Shown piece by piece: positions 25,651 through 34,215 of a DNA stretch of 48,432 nt. Each line of letters begins with the position of its first letter. The first letter of the stretch is position 1. Position numbers and translations under genes: made by a program. The notes below the pieces were generated by a model. It searched no databases. It was not told where the DNA came from and was given only the letters and a program-made list of their open reading frames with translations. Origin of the DNA: a virus; the IMG/VR virus record IMGVR_UViG_3300031801_000949, positions 1 to 48,432 of that record. One strand, 5' to 3'.

Positions 25651-26125
25651 CAATTTCCTTTATTATTTCACTTTCTTCTTTTGGTAAGACTTCTGGACCA
25701 AAATCATATTCTGCTGCTCTTACTTGTGTAATTCCTTCTAATTTATAAGTTCTATAAGCATCAACCATTTTTCCAAATCTCCGTACTTTTTGCATATAAA
25801 ATTGTCTTGCTAGTCTTGGACTTGGTGGAATACTAACTCTTCTAAAAAACATATCTTCAGCTTTTACAGTACTCGGCTGTCTTAAAAATGATAGAAATCT
25901 TTTTAAATCAGGAAAAGTTATCTCTGCTAAATCTAAAGCATGTAAATATCTACCTTTCTTTCCTCCACCTACTGGCCATATATTCAAAGCTAAGGCTATT
26001 TTTAAACTAGTTTCCCCCTTTTTAGATTTATATCTAAAAAATAAAATATCACCATTTTCAACCTGAAGTACACTTACTACAGTAGTTTTTTTTATTTTTC
26101 TTCTATGGGTGCTATAATAACTCAT
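25640..26125 (-). CDS. Hypothetical protein
   Basis: 161 residues. Basic N-terminus (THRRKIKKTTVVSVLQV), then ILFFRYKSKKG, LNIWPVGGGKKGRYLHALDL and a helix with SPRLARQFYMQKVRRFG; acidic C-terminus. It lacks membrane segments. The pattern of short beta strands with conserved-looking Gly, Trp and Arg looks like a small nucleic-acid or virion-associated domain, but I do not recognise it. It lies among glycan genes without obvious enzymatic motifs. Confidence 0.55.
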   Translation of the reverse strand: MSYYSTHRRKIKKTTVVSVLQVENGDILFFRYKSKKGETSLKIALALNIWPVGGGKKGRYLHALDLAEITFPDLKRFLSFLRQPSTVKAEDMFFRRVSIPPSPRLARQFYMQKVRRFGKMVDAYRTYKLEGITQVRAAEYDFGPEVLPKEESEIIKEIDED

Positions 26126-26127
26126 AA

Positions 26128-26622
26128 CTAATTCTTAATTGCAGGGATATAAGATTTCACTACCTGTTCTGATTGAAATTTTTCTGAAATATCTTCTGTT
26201 ATGCCCATATCTTTACATGCTTTTAAAAATCCATACTGACCATAAACTTTTGCATTTTCTACATCCAACCTCTTATCATAACCGTTATACTTCTTTCTCA
26301 TAGATTTTGGTATATCTATAACTTCTGCATATCTCCACTTCCAATTTTTAACATCACCTTCAGGATAAATTATACCTTTAGGTCCCATATTTACAACCGA
26401 AGGAAACCACACTATATTTCTCTCTTCATCTTTATATTGTAAATCTTGAACCAACTGAGGTGCTTTTAAAATATATTCCTCAAATTCTTTTCTATCTAAT
26501 GTATATCTAGAATCACTCATAAACCCACAATGAAAACACATATAGCTTTTAAAATTTTCCTGAATATCTTCGAAACATTGGTGATCATCAAAACATACAG
26601 GACAATCTATTATTCGTTCCAT
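26128..26622 (-). CDS. Zinc-ribbon hypothetical protein
   Basis: 164 residues. The N-terminus holds a zinc ribbon: CPVC (8-11) and CFHC (29-32). The rest (VWFPSVVNMGPKGIIYPEGD, KNWKWRYAEVIDIP) has no motif I can name. It is separated by one base from the upstream glycosyltransferase. Function unknown; it may not belong to the glycan pathway. Confidence 0.6.
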   Translation of the reverse strand: MERIIDCPVCFDDHQCFEDIQENFKSYMCFHCGFMSDSRYTLDRKEFEEYILKAPQLVQDLQYKDEERNIVWFPSVVNMGPKGIIYPEGDVKNWKWRYAEVIDIPKSMRKKYNGYDKRLDVENAKVYGQYGFLKACKDMGITEDISEKFQSEQVVKSYIPAIKN

Positions 26623-26623
26623 A

Positions 26624-27940
26624 TTAATCCTTAGTTAATTTTGGTAATTTTATACCACTTTCTTGTGTTTTATTTGATCCTGGCAAATTTAATTTTACTT
26701 CCTCACTAAATTCTGGAAGATATTTATCTAATATATTTTCAAACTTTTTAGTCATAGCTTCCAATGAAAATTTACCCCGATTAACTATAGCTTGTTTTTT
26801 AGCATTTAATCTATAATCTTTATAATTATTTCTTACATCTTTTAGAACTTTAGAAGAGTACTGATAGTTAACTGTACTCCATTGCGATCCCTCAACATAT
26901 ATATCCTCTGGAAATGCAGCTGATTTAACATCTGTAAGATCTGCTGGCAACAAAACAGATAATTTATCACTCAAAAAATCTAATGGGCCACTCCAAGAAG
27001 TTGTGATAACTGGTTTCTGTGATATTGATGCTTCCAACAATGGTCTTCCAAATCCCTCACCATGTGTAAAAGAAATGTGTGCTTTTACTTTTCCATGATT
27101 ATATAATTCATTCATTTGGTTATCAGTTAAATCTCCATGTAATAAATATACATTTGGTAAATCTCCTTTAACTGTACTTTTCATATGATTAATTTTATTA
27201 AAAAGTTCTTCTCTATCTAAAATACAAGGAGTTGCAGAACTTGTTTTCATAATCAATGCTGGTTTATTTTTTTGATTTTTAAAAGTTTCAAAAAATGTTT
27301 TAACTAGCATATAACAATCTTTTCTATCCTCTCCTATATTTCCCTGTAACCAATGTCCTACAAATAGAAAACAAAAATCTTCTTTAATCTCTTTAAATTC
27401 TTCTTTTATATCTATATCTGAAGTTTTTACTTTCTTAAAAATATTAGTATCCGCTCCTTCAAACAATACTTCTATAGGTTTTGTTGATTTTACTTCACCT
27501 ACCCTTTTTTTAGTTCTATCATCTATTTGATCATACACTACTTCCTCTAAAACTTCTTTTGAAAAAGTAGAAGGTACTATATTTAAATCCATTCTATTCA
27601 ATCCCTCGATCCAAGAATGAGGACATGCACTTGTTTCTATTCCAGCAGTTATCCCTATATTATATTTACCCATAGCTGCAAACTCATTTGGAACTACAAT
27701 GTGAATGTGAACATCGGGTTGTCTCTCAAGGTTTGGAGTCTTTAATAACCTTTCTAAGATGGGTTTATCATTTTCATCATTTTCATTCAACGCATTCCAC
27801 GGTGTACTCCCCCATCTTACAGGATAAATTCTAACATCAAATCTATCCATAGCAATTAATGAACGAACTATATCTCTTGCATGCGCACCATACCCAGAAC
27901 GTGTTACTACTGGTGCTGTTACTAATACTATTGGTTTCAT
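26624..27940 (-). CDS. GT-B glycosyltransferase (group 1/GT4-like)
   Basis: 438 residues. N-terminal Rossmann domain: VLVTAPVVTRSGYGAHARDI (donor-side Gly loop). C-terminal domain: FLFVGHWLQGNIGEDRKDCY, VYLLHGDLTDNQMNELYNHG and the E-x7-E type motif ISFTHGEGFGRPLLEASISQ, which binds the nucleotide sugar. It forms a pair with the similar gene at 27953. Acceptor unknown. Confidence 0.88.
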   Translation of the reverse strand: MKPIVLVTAPVVTRSGYGAHARDIVRSLIAMDRFDVRIYPVRWGSTPWNALNENDENDKPILERLLKTPNLERQPDVHIHIVVPNEFAAMGKYNIGITAGIETSACPHSWIEGLNRMDLNIVPSTFSKEVLEEVVYDQIDDRTKKRVGEVKSTKPIEVLFEGADTNIFKKVKTSDIDIKEEFKEIKEDFCFLFVGHWLQGNIGEDRKDCYMLVKTFFETFKNQKNKPALIMKTSSATPCILDREELFNKINHMKSTVKGDLPNVYLLHGDLTDNQMNELYNHGKVKAHISFTHGEGFGRPLLEASISQKPVITTSWSGPLDFLSDKLSVLLPADLTDVKSAAFPEDIYVEGSQWSTVNYQYSSKVLKDVRNNYKDYRLNAKKQAIVNRGKFSLEAMTKKFENILDKYLPEFSEEVKLNLPGSNKTQESGIKLPKLTKD

Positions 27941-27952
27941 ATATATACCCTT

Positions 27953-29392
27953 CTATACTTTATAGATACTAAATTGTTTTCTTGGTTGCCACTTATCAAA
28001 CATTGTATTCATATGATCAGTAAAGTTTTGACCCATCATTTTAGCAGTCATCATAGCATCTTTACCTTTTACAAAATCTGTTCCTAACTCTCCACACCTT
28101 CTTCTTTCATCATCTCCCACATCATACCATTCTTTTATTTTATAAGCAACTTCTTCCCATCTACATCTATCATCAAAAATATAAGGTGTAGGTGGTGAAC
28201 CAACTAAAGCACGGGTTCTAGGCCAGACTGGTTTTACCCACTCACCATAAGTTAAATCTTTATTATCTTCCCATTTTTCATAATCATGTAAACTATGTAT
28301 CCAACTATAATCTTTAGCAGTTACATGCTTTCCCTTATATTTAAATCCACACTGATCTTGTAATCCACCTGTAACGTTCACAATAATTGGTGTTCCTGCC
28401 ATAAGTGATTCACAAGTACCTAAACCAAATCCCTCATTAGATGCAATATTAATTGTTACATCTGCAATATTATTTAAATGATTCATTTTTTGATTATCTA
28501 ACTTATCAACTGAAAAATGGTAATTATATTCTGAAGCTAAAGCGCTTACTACTGCAGGCAAATCTGTTCCATTTTCATCAACTGGTTGTGTATGCAATAA
28601 AAATGCACATTTTTCTGCTTCTTCTTTCGGAAGCATATCACAAAAAGTTTTAAATGCTAATATAAGATCTCCTGGCATTTTTCTACGAATGTTTCTATTA
28701 TTATAAAATAAAATAAAATCATAATCACTACCCTCAAGAACGTGTTTTTTAAAATTTAACATATCATTGTATTCTGTATGCAGTTCATCTATAGGATAAA
28801 AATGTTCCTCATTAATACCATGGGGAACATATGTATTATCCCATTCTGTTCTGGGTTTCTTCTGTGCTACATTATTTACAATATTAACAGTTTGTTTAGA
28901 TATATTCATAATCAAATCAGATGACTCGTAAAAAAATTGATTATACATTGGATAAGGTAAGTCATCCCAAATATTATAATAGAAGATAGGAATTTTAGTT
29001 CTAATCTCATGTTCCATTTGATATAACCATACCCAAAATCTTGGATCTGTATAATGTAAAATAGCATCAGGGTTTTCCATATCCATTATTTCACGTAATA
29101 ACTCTTGATTACCATAACCATTAGTAGGATAAATTTTCAAACTAGCATCAGTTACTCCAGTTTCCTCTCTAACAGAATCATTCATATCAACTATTTTTCC
29201 ATGTTCTGGATGTGTTATTGCGCCCGCAAGCTGTACCCAATCGAAGTTTTCTAAAGTTCCAAGAACTATTTCTCTAGACATAGTTCCGACACCAGAAGAC
29301 ATTCGTAAATCATCTGATAATAGTAATATCTTTTTCTTTTCTCTTTTAGGTGTAGTTTTTTTTAATTTCGGTAATTTAATTTCACTAGCCAT
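27953..29392 (-). CDS. GT-B glycosyltransferase (group 1/GT4-like)
   Basis: 479 residues. Start: KKILLLSDDLRMSSGVGTMS (Gly loop); then HYTDPRFWVWLYQME and TYVPHGINEEHFYP. The C-terminal domain has FYNNRNIRRKMPGDLILAF, FLLHTQPVDENGTDL and the E-x7-E region ASNEGFGLGTCESLMAGTPI. It is the first gene of the glycan island in transcription order, 16 bases after a small gene. Confidence 0.88.
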   Translation of the reverse strand: MASEIKLPKLKKTTPKREKKKILLLSDDLRMSSGVGTMSREIVLGTLENFDWVQLAGAITHPEHGKIVDMNDSVREETGVTDASLKIYPTNGYGNQELLREIMDMENPDAILHYTDPRFWVWLYQMEHEIRTKIPIFYYNIWDDLPYPMYNQFFYESSDLIMNISKQTVNIVNNVAQKKPRTEWDNTYVPHGINEEHFYPIDELHTEYNDMLNFKKHVLEGSDYDFILFYNNRNIRRKMPGDLILAFKTFCDMLPKEEAEKCAFLLHTQPVDENGTDLPAVVSALASEYNYHFSVDKLDNQKMNHLNNIADVTINIASNEGFGLGTCESLMAGTPIIVNVTGGLQDQCGFKYKGKHVTAKDYSWIHSLHDYEKWEDNKDLTYGEWVKPVWPRTRALVGSPPTPYIFDDRCRWEEVAYKIKEWYDVGDDERRRCGELGTDFVKGKDAMMTAKMMGQNFTDHMNTMFDKWQPRKQFSIYKV

Positions 29393-29408
29393 ATAACCTC
29401 TTTAGTAT

Positions 29409-29579
29409 TTAATCTTGTAATAACTGTTTACTGGTATCCTTATACCACTTATTATCCTTATATACTTGCTCATTTTTAATGCTATCTTCTATAATCTCTA
29501 ATCTTTGATCCATTTTAACCAAAGTATCATAAATTTTATCAAGTATTCTCTCACTTACTTTACTTCCTATTTCACTCAT
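29409..29579 (-). CDS. Small helical protein (56 aa)
   Basis: Starts MSEIGSKVSERILDKIYDTL at ATG 29579, immediately after the TAG of the gene at 29580. It contains one long amphipathic helix (heptad-like KMDQRLEIIEDSI) and ends KQLLQD. Tight coupling to both neighbours supports a real gene. Probably an oligomerising small protein; function unknown. Confidence 0.55.
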   Translation of the reverse strand: MSEIGSKVSERILDKIYDTLVKMDQRLEIIEDSIKNEQVYKDNKWYKDTSKQLLQD

Positions 29580-29771
29580 CTATAAATTACTCCCACTCGG
29601 TTTTAAATCCCTATGTTCCTCAATTAACTTTTTAAATTTTTTATCAGAAACATAAAGATCCATTGATCTATTTACTAGTTTTTGTAAAGTAAACTCTTTT
29701 TCAAAGCTAATAGTTTTGAATTCCTTATACAATTCTTCTAATAATTTTACTGTTGTTAATTTTAAAGCCAT
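29580..29771 (-). CDS. Small ribbon-helix-helix-like protein
   Basis: 63 residues. A short strand (LKLTTVKL) is followed by two helices (LEELYKEFKTIS and FTLQKLVNRSMDLYVSD), the layout of Arc/CopG ribbon-helix-helix DNA-binding domains. It may be a repressor or a co-expressed regulator of the downstream glycan island. The fold call is by pattern only. Confidence 0.5.
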   Translation of the reverse strand: MALKLTTVKLLEELYKEFKTISFEKEFTLQKLVNRSMDLYVSDKKFKKLIEEHRDLKPSGSNL

Positions 29772-29798
29772 AATAATTCTCTATACATATATATCAAT

Positions 29799-30203
29799 TC
29801 AGTTGATAATAACAATTTTTTTATTCAATCTCTCAGCTTGTACTAAAGTATTTATAGTTCCACTAGATTCAATATCTTCTGGTATAAAAGCTATAATACA
29901 ATCACTATATTCTGCTATTTGTTTGTTTCTTTTAAAATAGTTTGAAACATTATATTTCTTACCATAATTAAATCTTTCTGAAATACAGTGTTGGTTATAA
30001 GGATAATGTTCAGGTGGAAATTCTACATACTTCATATCAAACTCCAAAGCAAACTTTTTAGCATATCCATCGGCTCCATACTTCTGCCCCCCACTAATTA
30101 TTTCAACTTCATCTCCAAATCTCTCTTTCAATTTAAATACAAAATTCTTTATTTTAGTTTTATTTTCATATTTTCTACTTCCAACTATAGCTATTTTATT
30201 CAT
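29799..30203 (-). CDS. SLOG/YspA-like (DUF2493) nucleotide-binding protein
   Basis: 134 residues from ATG 30203; the in-frame ATG at 30215 has GAGGA directly abutting it and is less likely. Rossmann-like: KIAIVGSRKYENKTKIKNFV, IISGGQKYGADGYAKKFAL, YFKRNKQIAEYSDCIIAF and SSGTINTLVQAERLNK. The GSR, GG..GAD and SGT motifs are those of the SLOG superfamily, which binds nucleotides or nucleotide-derived signals. Role in phages is unsettled. Confidence 0.7.
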   Translation of the reverse strand: MNKIAIVGSRKYENKTKIKNFVFKLKERFGDEVEIISGGQKYGADGYAKKFALEFDMKYVEFPPEHYPYNQHCISERFNYGKKYNVSNYFKRNKQIAEYSDCIIAFIPEDIESSGTINTLVQAERLNKKIVIIN

Positions 30204-30636
30204 CCTCGTAGTCATTCCTCTTTTGCCTTTTTGGTTTAGGTTTTAAACAAAAAAACAAAATTTCCTCAAAATATTCTAATCCTTCTAAAATTTGTTCACT
30301 TCTATTATAAATATATCTAAATCTATAATTAGATTTTAATTTATCATTATCCATATCCTCAAACGATACTATATCAAACCAAGCAAATTCACCCAAATGC
30401 ACACTTTCAAGAGGTTTTATAATTGTTTTATTTGGTAATACACCCAACTTTTCTTTTACAAATTCTTTTAATTTTTCATCACTTATTATTTCATCATTAT
30501 CAAACCAAAGATATACTTTAAAAGGATAGTTTATTTTTTTATAAGTGTCATTAATCTTATCAATTATTTTACCTTCCAATTCTGTACCAATAAAACTATT
30601 TAATTTTATTCTTAAATTTACTCTTAAAAAATTCAT
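30196..30636 (-). CDS. Hypothetical protein
   Basis: 146 residues. It begins NFLRVNLRIKLNSFIGTELE, has a predicted alpha-beta mix with KVYLWFDNDEIISDEKLKEF and FAWFDIVSFEDMDNDKL, and ends with a basic tail KPKPKRQKRNDYEDE. Start and stop overlap neighbours. No family recognised. Confidence 0.55.
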   Translation of the reverse strand: MNFLRVNLRIKLNSFIGTELEGKIIDKINDTYKKINYPFKVYLWFDNDEIISDEKLKEFVKEKLGVLPNKTIIKPLESVHLGEFAWFDIVSFEDMDNDKLKSNYRFRYIYNRSEQILEGLEYFEEILFFCLKPKPKRQKRNDYEDE

Positions 30637-31508
30637 TAGTTTTTCCTATCACACAAATCTGGTTTATCTCTAAATTCACACCACTTACAATTTTTTGTAG
30701 TAGCTATCTTCTTATAATTATATAATTTATTGTGTTGACCATCTATAAAACATTCATCTATAAAACTTTTCAATTCAGAAGTAACTTTATTAATACTTGG
30801 TGTACCATTTGCTGGTATAAATGTTTGAACTCTCCTTTGTGGAAAGTCTACCTTTTCATATAACTTTCTTTTAACAATAAAATACTCAACATCAATTTTA
30901 TCTAATGGTATATCATTTTGTTTACCATAAAATTGTTTATATAATAGTAATTGATTAGTTTTATTTTTGTCAGCTTTTTGCCACTTATTCCATCCCATAG
31001 TAGAAGTTTTAATATCTATGATTTTATATCTATCTCTAACTAAATCTTTTATTAATACATCAATATATCCAATAAACTTAATTTTATTTGGCAATTCATA
31101 TTCAATCGGAACTTCAATACCAACTAACTCATAACCATTTTTACTAAAATACATCCCTCTTTTTTTCTTAAACCATTCTAATATAATCAACCCATGTTGA
31201 TAAAACTCATTCATCTCTTCTTTTGTACAAAATTCTACTCCACCATTTCCTTTAATAATTTTCAAAAAATTACTTTTCATTATATCTAATAACATATTAT
31301 CCAACGATAACGCATCAGCTGTTTTTATTGTATCAGTATACATTGTTGTAAGATATGTTTGTAAAACTTCATGCATAGAAGTTCCAAATAAAGTATGAAT
31401 ATTATCAGTAAATTGACGATATCCATCTATATAATTTAATTTCCAACGAAATGGACATTGTGCCCACATTGAAAATTGACTATAACTTATTGTTTTTGCT
31501 TTTTCCAT
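30636..31508 (-). CDS. Cas4/RecB-like PD-(D/E)XK nuclease with Fe-S cysteines
   Basis: 290 residues. Nuclease motifs: LFGTSMHEVLQTYL (His of motif I), FIGYIDVLIKD (Asp), YKIIDIKTSTMGW (Asp-x-Lys core) and NQLLLYKQFY (motif QxxxY). Four cysteines are arranged as in Cas4 and AddB iron-sulfur nucleases: C18 near the N-terminus, then C274, C277 and C286 at the C-terminus. It is likely a DNA end-processing exonuclease in recombination or replication. Confidence 0.8.
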   Translation of the reverse strand: MEKAKTISYSQFSMWAQCPFRWKLNYIDGYRQFTDNIHTLFGTSMHEVLQTYLTTMYTDTIKTADALSLDNMLLDIMKSNFLKIIKGNGGVEFCTKEEMNEFYQHGLIILEWFKKKRGMYFSKNGYELVGIEVPIEYELPNKIKFIGYIDVLIKDLVRDRYKIIDIKTSTMGWNKWQKADKNKTNQLLLYKQFYGKQNDIPLDKIDVEYFIVKRKLYEKVDFPQRRVQTFIPANGTPSINKVTSELKSFIDECFIDGQHNKLYNYKKIATTKNCKWCEFRDKPDLCDRKN

Positions 31509-31671
31509 GAATTTTATAATTCGGTATATCTTCAGAATACTCTTTAGATTTATTTTTTATTTTTAAAAGCTTTTCTCTATAATAATTCTGAGTCCACCCA
31601 TCATTATGTGCACTCTCTGCTTCTATTTTCCATTTTGTTATGTTCCAAGATAGATTATCAAAATCTTTCAT
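31480..31671 (-). CDS. Small hypothetical protein
   Basis: 63 residues, ATG 31671 with AGGAG upstream. It starts MKDFDNLSWNITKWKIEAES and is Lys/Asn rich at the end. It overlaps the nuclease start by 29 bases, so the two are coupled. No motif recognised. Confidence 0.5.
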   Translation of the reverse strand: MKDFDNLSWNITKWKIEAESAHNDGWTQNYYREKLLKIKNKSKEYSEDIPNYKIHGKSKNNKL

Positions 31672-31680
31672 AACATTCTC

Positions 31681-32160
31681 CTATACTAAGTTTAACTTTT
31701 CAACTTCTACAGAATCTGCACCATACTTCAGTAATATTTCTCTTAATTCAATTTTGCCACCTTCTGACATCAAATAAGTGTCAACATATGATTTTGCTTC
31801 TAAAAGACTTACTTGGTAATCTTTACTTACTATTTCTAAAACCCATCGTGGATACTCCATTTGCTTTCTCCTTTTAATATATTTTAACCAAACTTTGCTT
31901 TTCGGTATAACATTAATATAAAGTTTGTATAAATCTTTTGATTGTAAATTATATTTTTGTAATTCATTTACTAATTCTATCCATTCCATTTTCATAGATA
32001 AAAATCTATGTGTCATATAATTAGACCAAGACTTCTTATCTTCGTCTGATATCTCTTCCCAATAATTAGGATTCTGAACCGCTGTAACCTGACTTATATG
32101 ATTGAACAGGCTCTTTCTTTTTACGGAAGATTGCTTCCCACTTCTTGCCCCACTCCTCAT
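31681..32160 (-). CDS. 62: Clamp loader small subunit gp62
   Basis: 159 residues. NPNYWEEISDEDKKSWSNYM, then THRFLSMKMEW, VIPKSKVWLKYIKR and VSKDYQVSLLEAKSYVDTYL match the pattern of T4 gp62 (T4 has VPRGKRYGKWAK and LAKRYQVNTNDAINY at the same places). It follows gp44 with two small genes between. gp62 joins gp44 in a 4:1 complex that loads the gp45 clamp. The only start before the conserved part is ATG 32160, which makes a 95-base overlap with the upstream small gene. Confidence 0.75.
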   Translation of the reverse strand: MRSGARSGKQSSVKRKSLFNHISQVTAVQNPNYWEEISDEDKKSWSNYMTHRFLSMKMEWIELVNELQKYNLQSKDLYKLYINVIPKSKVWLKYIKRRKQMEYPRWVLEIVSKDYQVSLLEAKSYVDTYLMSEGGKIELREILLKYGADSVEVEKLNLV

Positions 32161-32257
32161 AACTTATACCAACTCGTGGTTTATCACCTTTACCTGCATC
32201 AGTTCTTTTATGAAAAACTGGTTTTTCTTTCTTTTGTTTATCTTTTTTTTCACTCAT
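32066..32257 (-). CDS. Small basic protein with DAGKGDKPR motif
   Basis: 63 residues, ATG 32257 overlapping the upstream stop. The centre TDAGKGDKPRVGISYEEWGK is a motif I know from short conserved phage proteins of unknown role. Lys-rich N-terminus. The last third of the gene is read in a second frame as the start of gp62. Confidence 0.65.
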   Translation of the reverse strand: MSEKKDKQKKEKPVFHKRTDAGKGDKPRVGISYEEWGKKWEAIFRKKKEPVQSYKSGYSGSES

Positions 32258-32538
32258 AAATCCGATCTAAATAATGAATCTTCTTTTGGTTTTTCTTCTT
32301 CTATACCACTACCTTCTAAAAATCCCTCTGCAACAGCACCACAATTACCACAACTATATACCTGAACTGGAATCATAGCTTCTTGTCCTGTAGGTGAAAG
32401 TATGGCGGATAATCTTTTTAATACGAATGATGTAATAAATAAATAATTACTACACTTACTACATTTAATAGTTTCTGCTTCTTTTAAATCAACCGTACCT
32501 TGTGCTTTTGGTAACGGTTTACGTGCCTTCATATTCAT
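32254..32538 (-). CDS. Zinc-ribbon protein in the clamp-loader operon
   Basis: 94 residues. CSKC (26-29) and CGNC (63-66) form a zinc ribbon, followed by an acidic tail (GIEEEKPKEDSLF). It lies between gp44 and gp62 and overlaps gp44 by 4 bases. It could be a nucleic-acid-binding or replisome accessory factor; function unknown. Confidence 0.65.
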   Translation of the reverse strand: MNMKARKPLPKAQGTVDLKEAETIKCSKCSNYLFITSFVLKRLSAILSPTGQEAMIPVQVYSCGNCGAVAEGFLEGSGIEEEKPKEDSLFRSDL

Positions 32539-33449
32539 TTTATAACTCCTAATAATTCTATTATCATTGCCATAGCATTTATTTCTTTATCTATAACTTG
32601 ACCATCTGAAAGTTCATATTTTGCAATAATCAAAATACATTCTGCTATATGACCTTTACCATAAGTATCAACTTCATCATAAAGTAATCTAAATAAATCT
32701 GCAAAATCCCTCACCTGATTGTCAGCTAGAAGTTGCCTAATGTTTTTAAATGCATTCTTTTTATCTTCTATTTTTAATATTTCCAATAACTTCAGTTTAT
32801 AATCATTTTGAATGATACTAATCGTATCTAATTTTAACTGTAAATTAACTACATTTCTTTGAGCTGAATTAATTGTTCTACGAATATCAGGATAATTAGA
32901 ATCTATCAATATTTTCAAATCTCGTAATTCATAACTAATTTCTTCCTCTTCCAAAATCTCATTTAATCTTTGAGCTACCTCTGTTTTAGATGGTGGTATT
33001 ATTTCGAATAACTGACACCTACTTTGAATTGGATCAATAATTCTCTCAACAAAATTACAAGTTAAAATAAACCTACAATGTCTACTAAAGGTTTCCATTA
33101 GATTCCGCAATGCCGCTTGTGCATTAGGAGTTATATAATCACATTCATCGAGAATAATTATTTTAAAATCTTTAAAACCAATAGTTGAAGCGAAGTTCTT
33201 AACTTTAGTTCTAACTGTATCTACATTATTTTCATCTGATGCGTTAATATATAAATGATCACATTCTATATTATTAATAAGTAATTTAGCGAGAGTGGTC
33301 TTACCTGTACCAGCCTTACCGTACAGTAAAAGATGTGGTAAGTCGCCACTCTCTAGGTAAACCCTGACCTTACTTTTGAGATGATCATTCCCAATATAAG
33401 TATCAAGTGTGGTAGGCCGATACTTTTCTACCCATAAACTATTATTCAT
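32535..33449 (-). CDS. 44: Clamp loader ATPase gp44
   Basis: 304 residues from ATG 33449 (AGGGA upstream, 8-base overlap); MNNSLWVEKYRPTTLDTYIG is the usual beginning of this family. Walker A GKAGTGKTT near residue 44, Walker B IIILDECDYIT, sensor 1 ILTCN and the SRC motif PIQSRCQLFEI. It forms the AAA+ part of the T4 clamp loader that opens gp45 at primer ends. Confidence 0.95.
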   Translation of the reverse strand: MNNSLWVEKYRPTTLDTYIGNDHLKSKVRVYLESGDLPHLLLYGKAGTGKTTLAKLLINNIECDHLYINASDENNVDTVRTKVKNFASTIGFKDFKIIILDECDYITPNAQAALRNLMETFSRHCRFILTCNFVERIIDPIQSRCQLFEIIPPSKTEVAQRLNEILEEEEISYELRDLKILIDSNYPDIRRTINSAQRNVVNLQLKLDTISIIQNDYKLKLLEILKIEDKKNAFKNIRQLLADNQVRDFADLFRLLYDEVDTYGKGHIAECILIIAKYELSDGQVIDKEINAMAMIIELLGVIK

Positions 33450-34215
33450 CAAAAATCCCTTTTGTAACTTCAACCTTTGTAATTTCTGCTTTATAATTTG
33501 TATCCTTTGGATACGGAAATAATTTATGCTTTATGTTACTCATAAATAGTTTCTTTTCTTTCTTACTTCCAAGAAAATATATATACCTATGTTTTTCTGC
33601 TTCTTTCTTTAACCAAAAAGTATGACCTATCTTCTTTTTAAGATGTTCAACATTACTACTTCCCCATCTACCATAAACATTTCTAGAGTGCATCCACTCA
33701 TCTTCTTCATTTAATTTTAAAGAAAAGGTTGGCGCCATTTGAAATGCACCACTTCCTTGATATAACCAATTAGTAGCTTGATATACAAATCCAGAATGAT
33801 TTTGATCTGGATCTGCATAAGAAACTAATACTCTTATTTTAGGTGCGTGTTTCTTTAACCATTTAAACGATTGAGATATAACATACGATTCAATATTTTT
33901 TCCATATCCTTCTTTTATACACAATCTAGTCAACTCTAAAATATTTTTATTTCCTATGATATCATCTTTAAAAATAGATCCTACTACTCTTCTACCTTTT
34001 GGAAAACCATAAGTTATTGTACCTATCAATTCTTCTTCAGTGTCATCAAAAAATTTGTGCTCTCTATCTGTTTTATAAAAAACACCCAAAGAATATCTAC
34101 AAGCAGATAATTTACCACTATAATGATATTTCTTTACTAATCTACTAGCTAATAGCTTTGGAATTTTTTCTATCCAAACACGAGAAGCGTCAACATACTT
34201 CTCTTCTTTTTCCAT
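33442..34215 (-). CDS. Mom-like GNAT protein, copy 1
   Basis: 257 residues. Motifs: VKKYHYSG (His31-Tyr32), ILELTRLCI (Arg97), and VSYADPDQNHSGFVYQATNW (Asp135, Tyr145). From memory, phage Mu Mom needs a His-Tyr pair, an Arg, and Asp139/Tyr149; the Asp-Tyr distance of ten residues is the same here. Mom makes N6-carbamoylmethyl-type adenine in Mu DNA. The gene is inserted between gp45 and gp44 with overlaps of 1 and 8 bases. It has a longer C-terminus than the other two copies. Activity is inferred. Confidence 0.7.
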   Translation of the reverse strand: MEKEEKYVDASRVWIEKIPKLLASRLVKKYHYSGKLSACRYSLGVFYKTDREHKFFDDTEEELIGTITYGFPKGRRVVGSIFKDDIIGNKNILELTRLCIKEGYGKNIESYVISQSFKWLKKHAPKIRVLVSYADPDQNHSGFVYQATNWLYQGSGAFQMAPTFSLKLNEEDEWMHSRNVYGRWGSSNVEHLKKKIGHTFWLKKEAEKHRYIYFLGSKKEKKLFMSNIKHKLFPYPKDTNYKAEITKVEVTKGIFDE

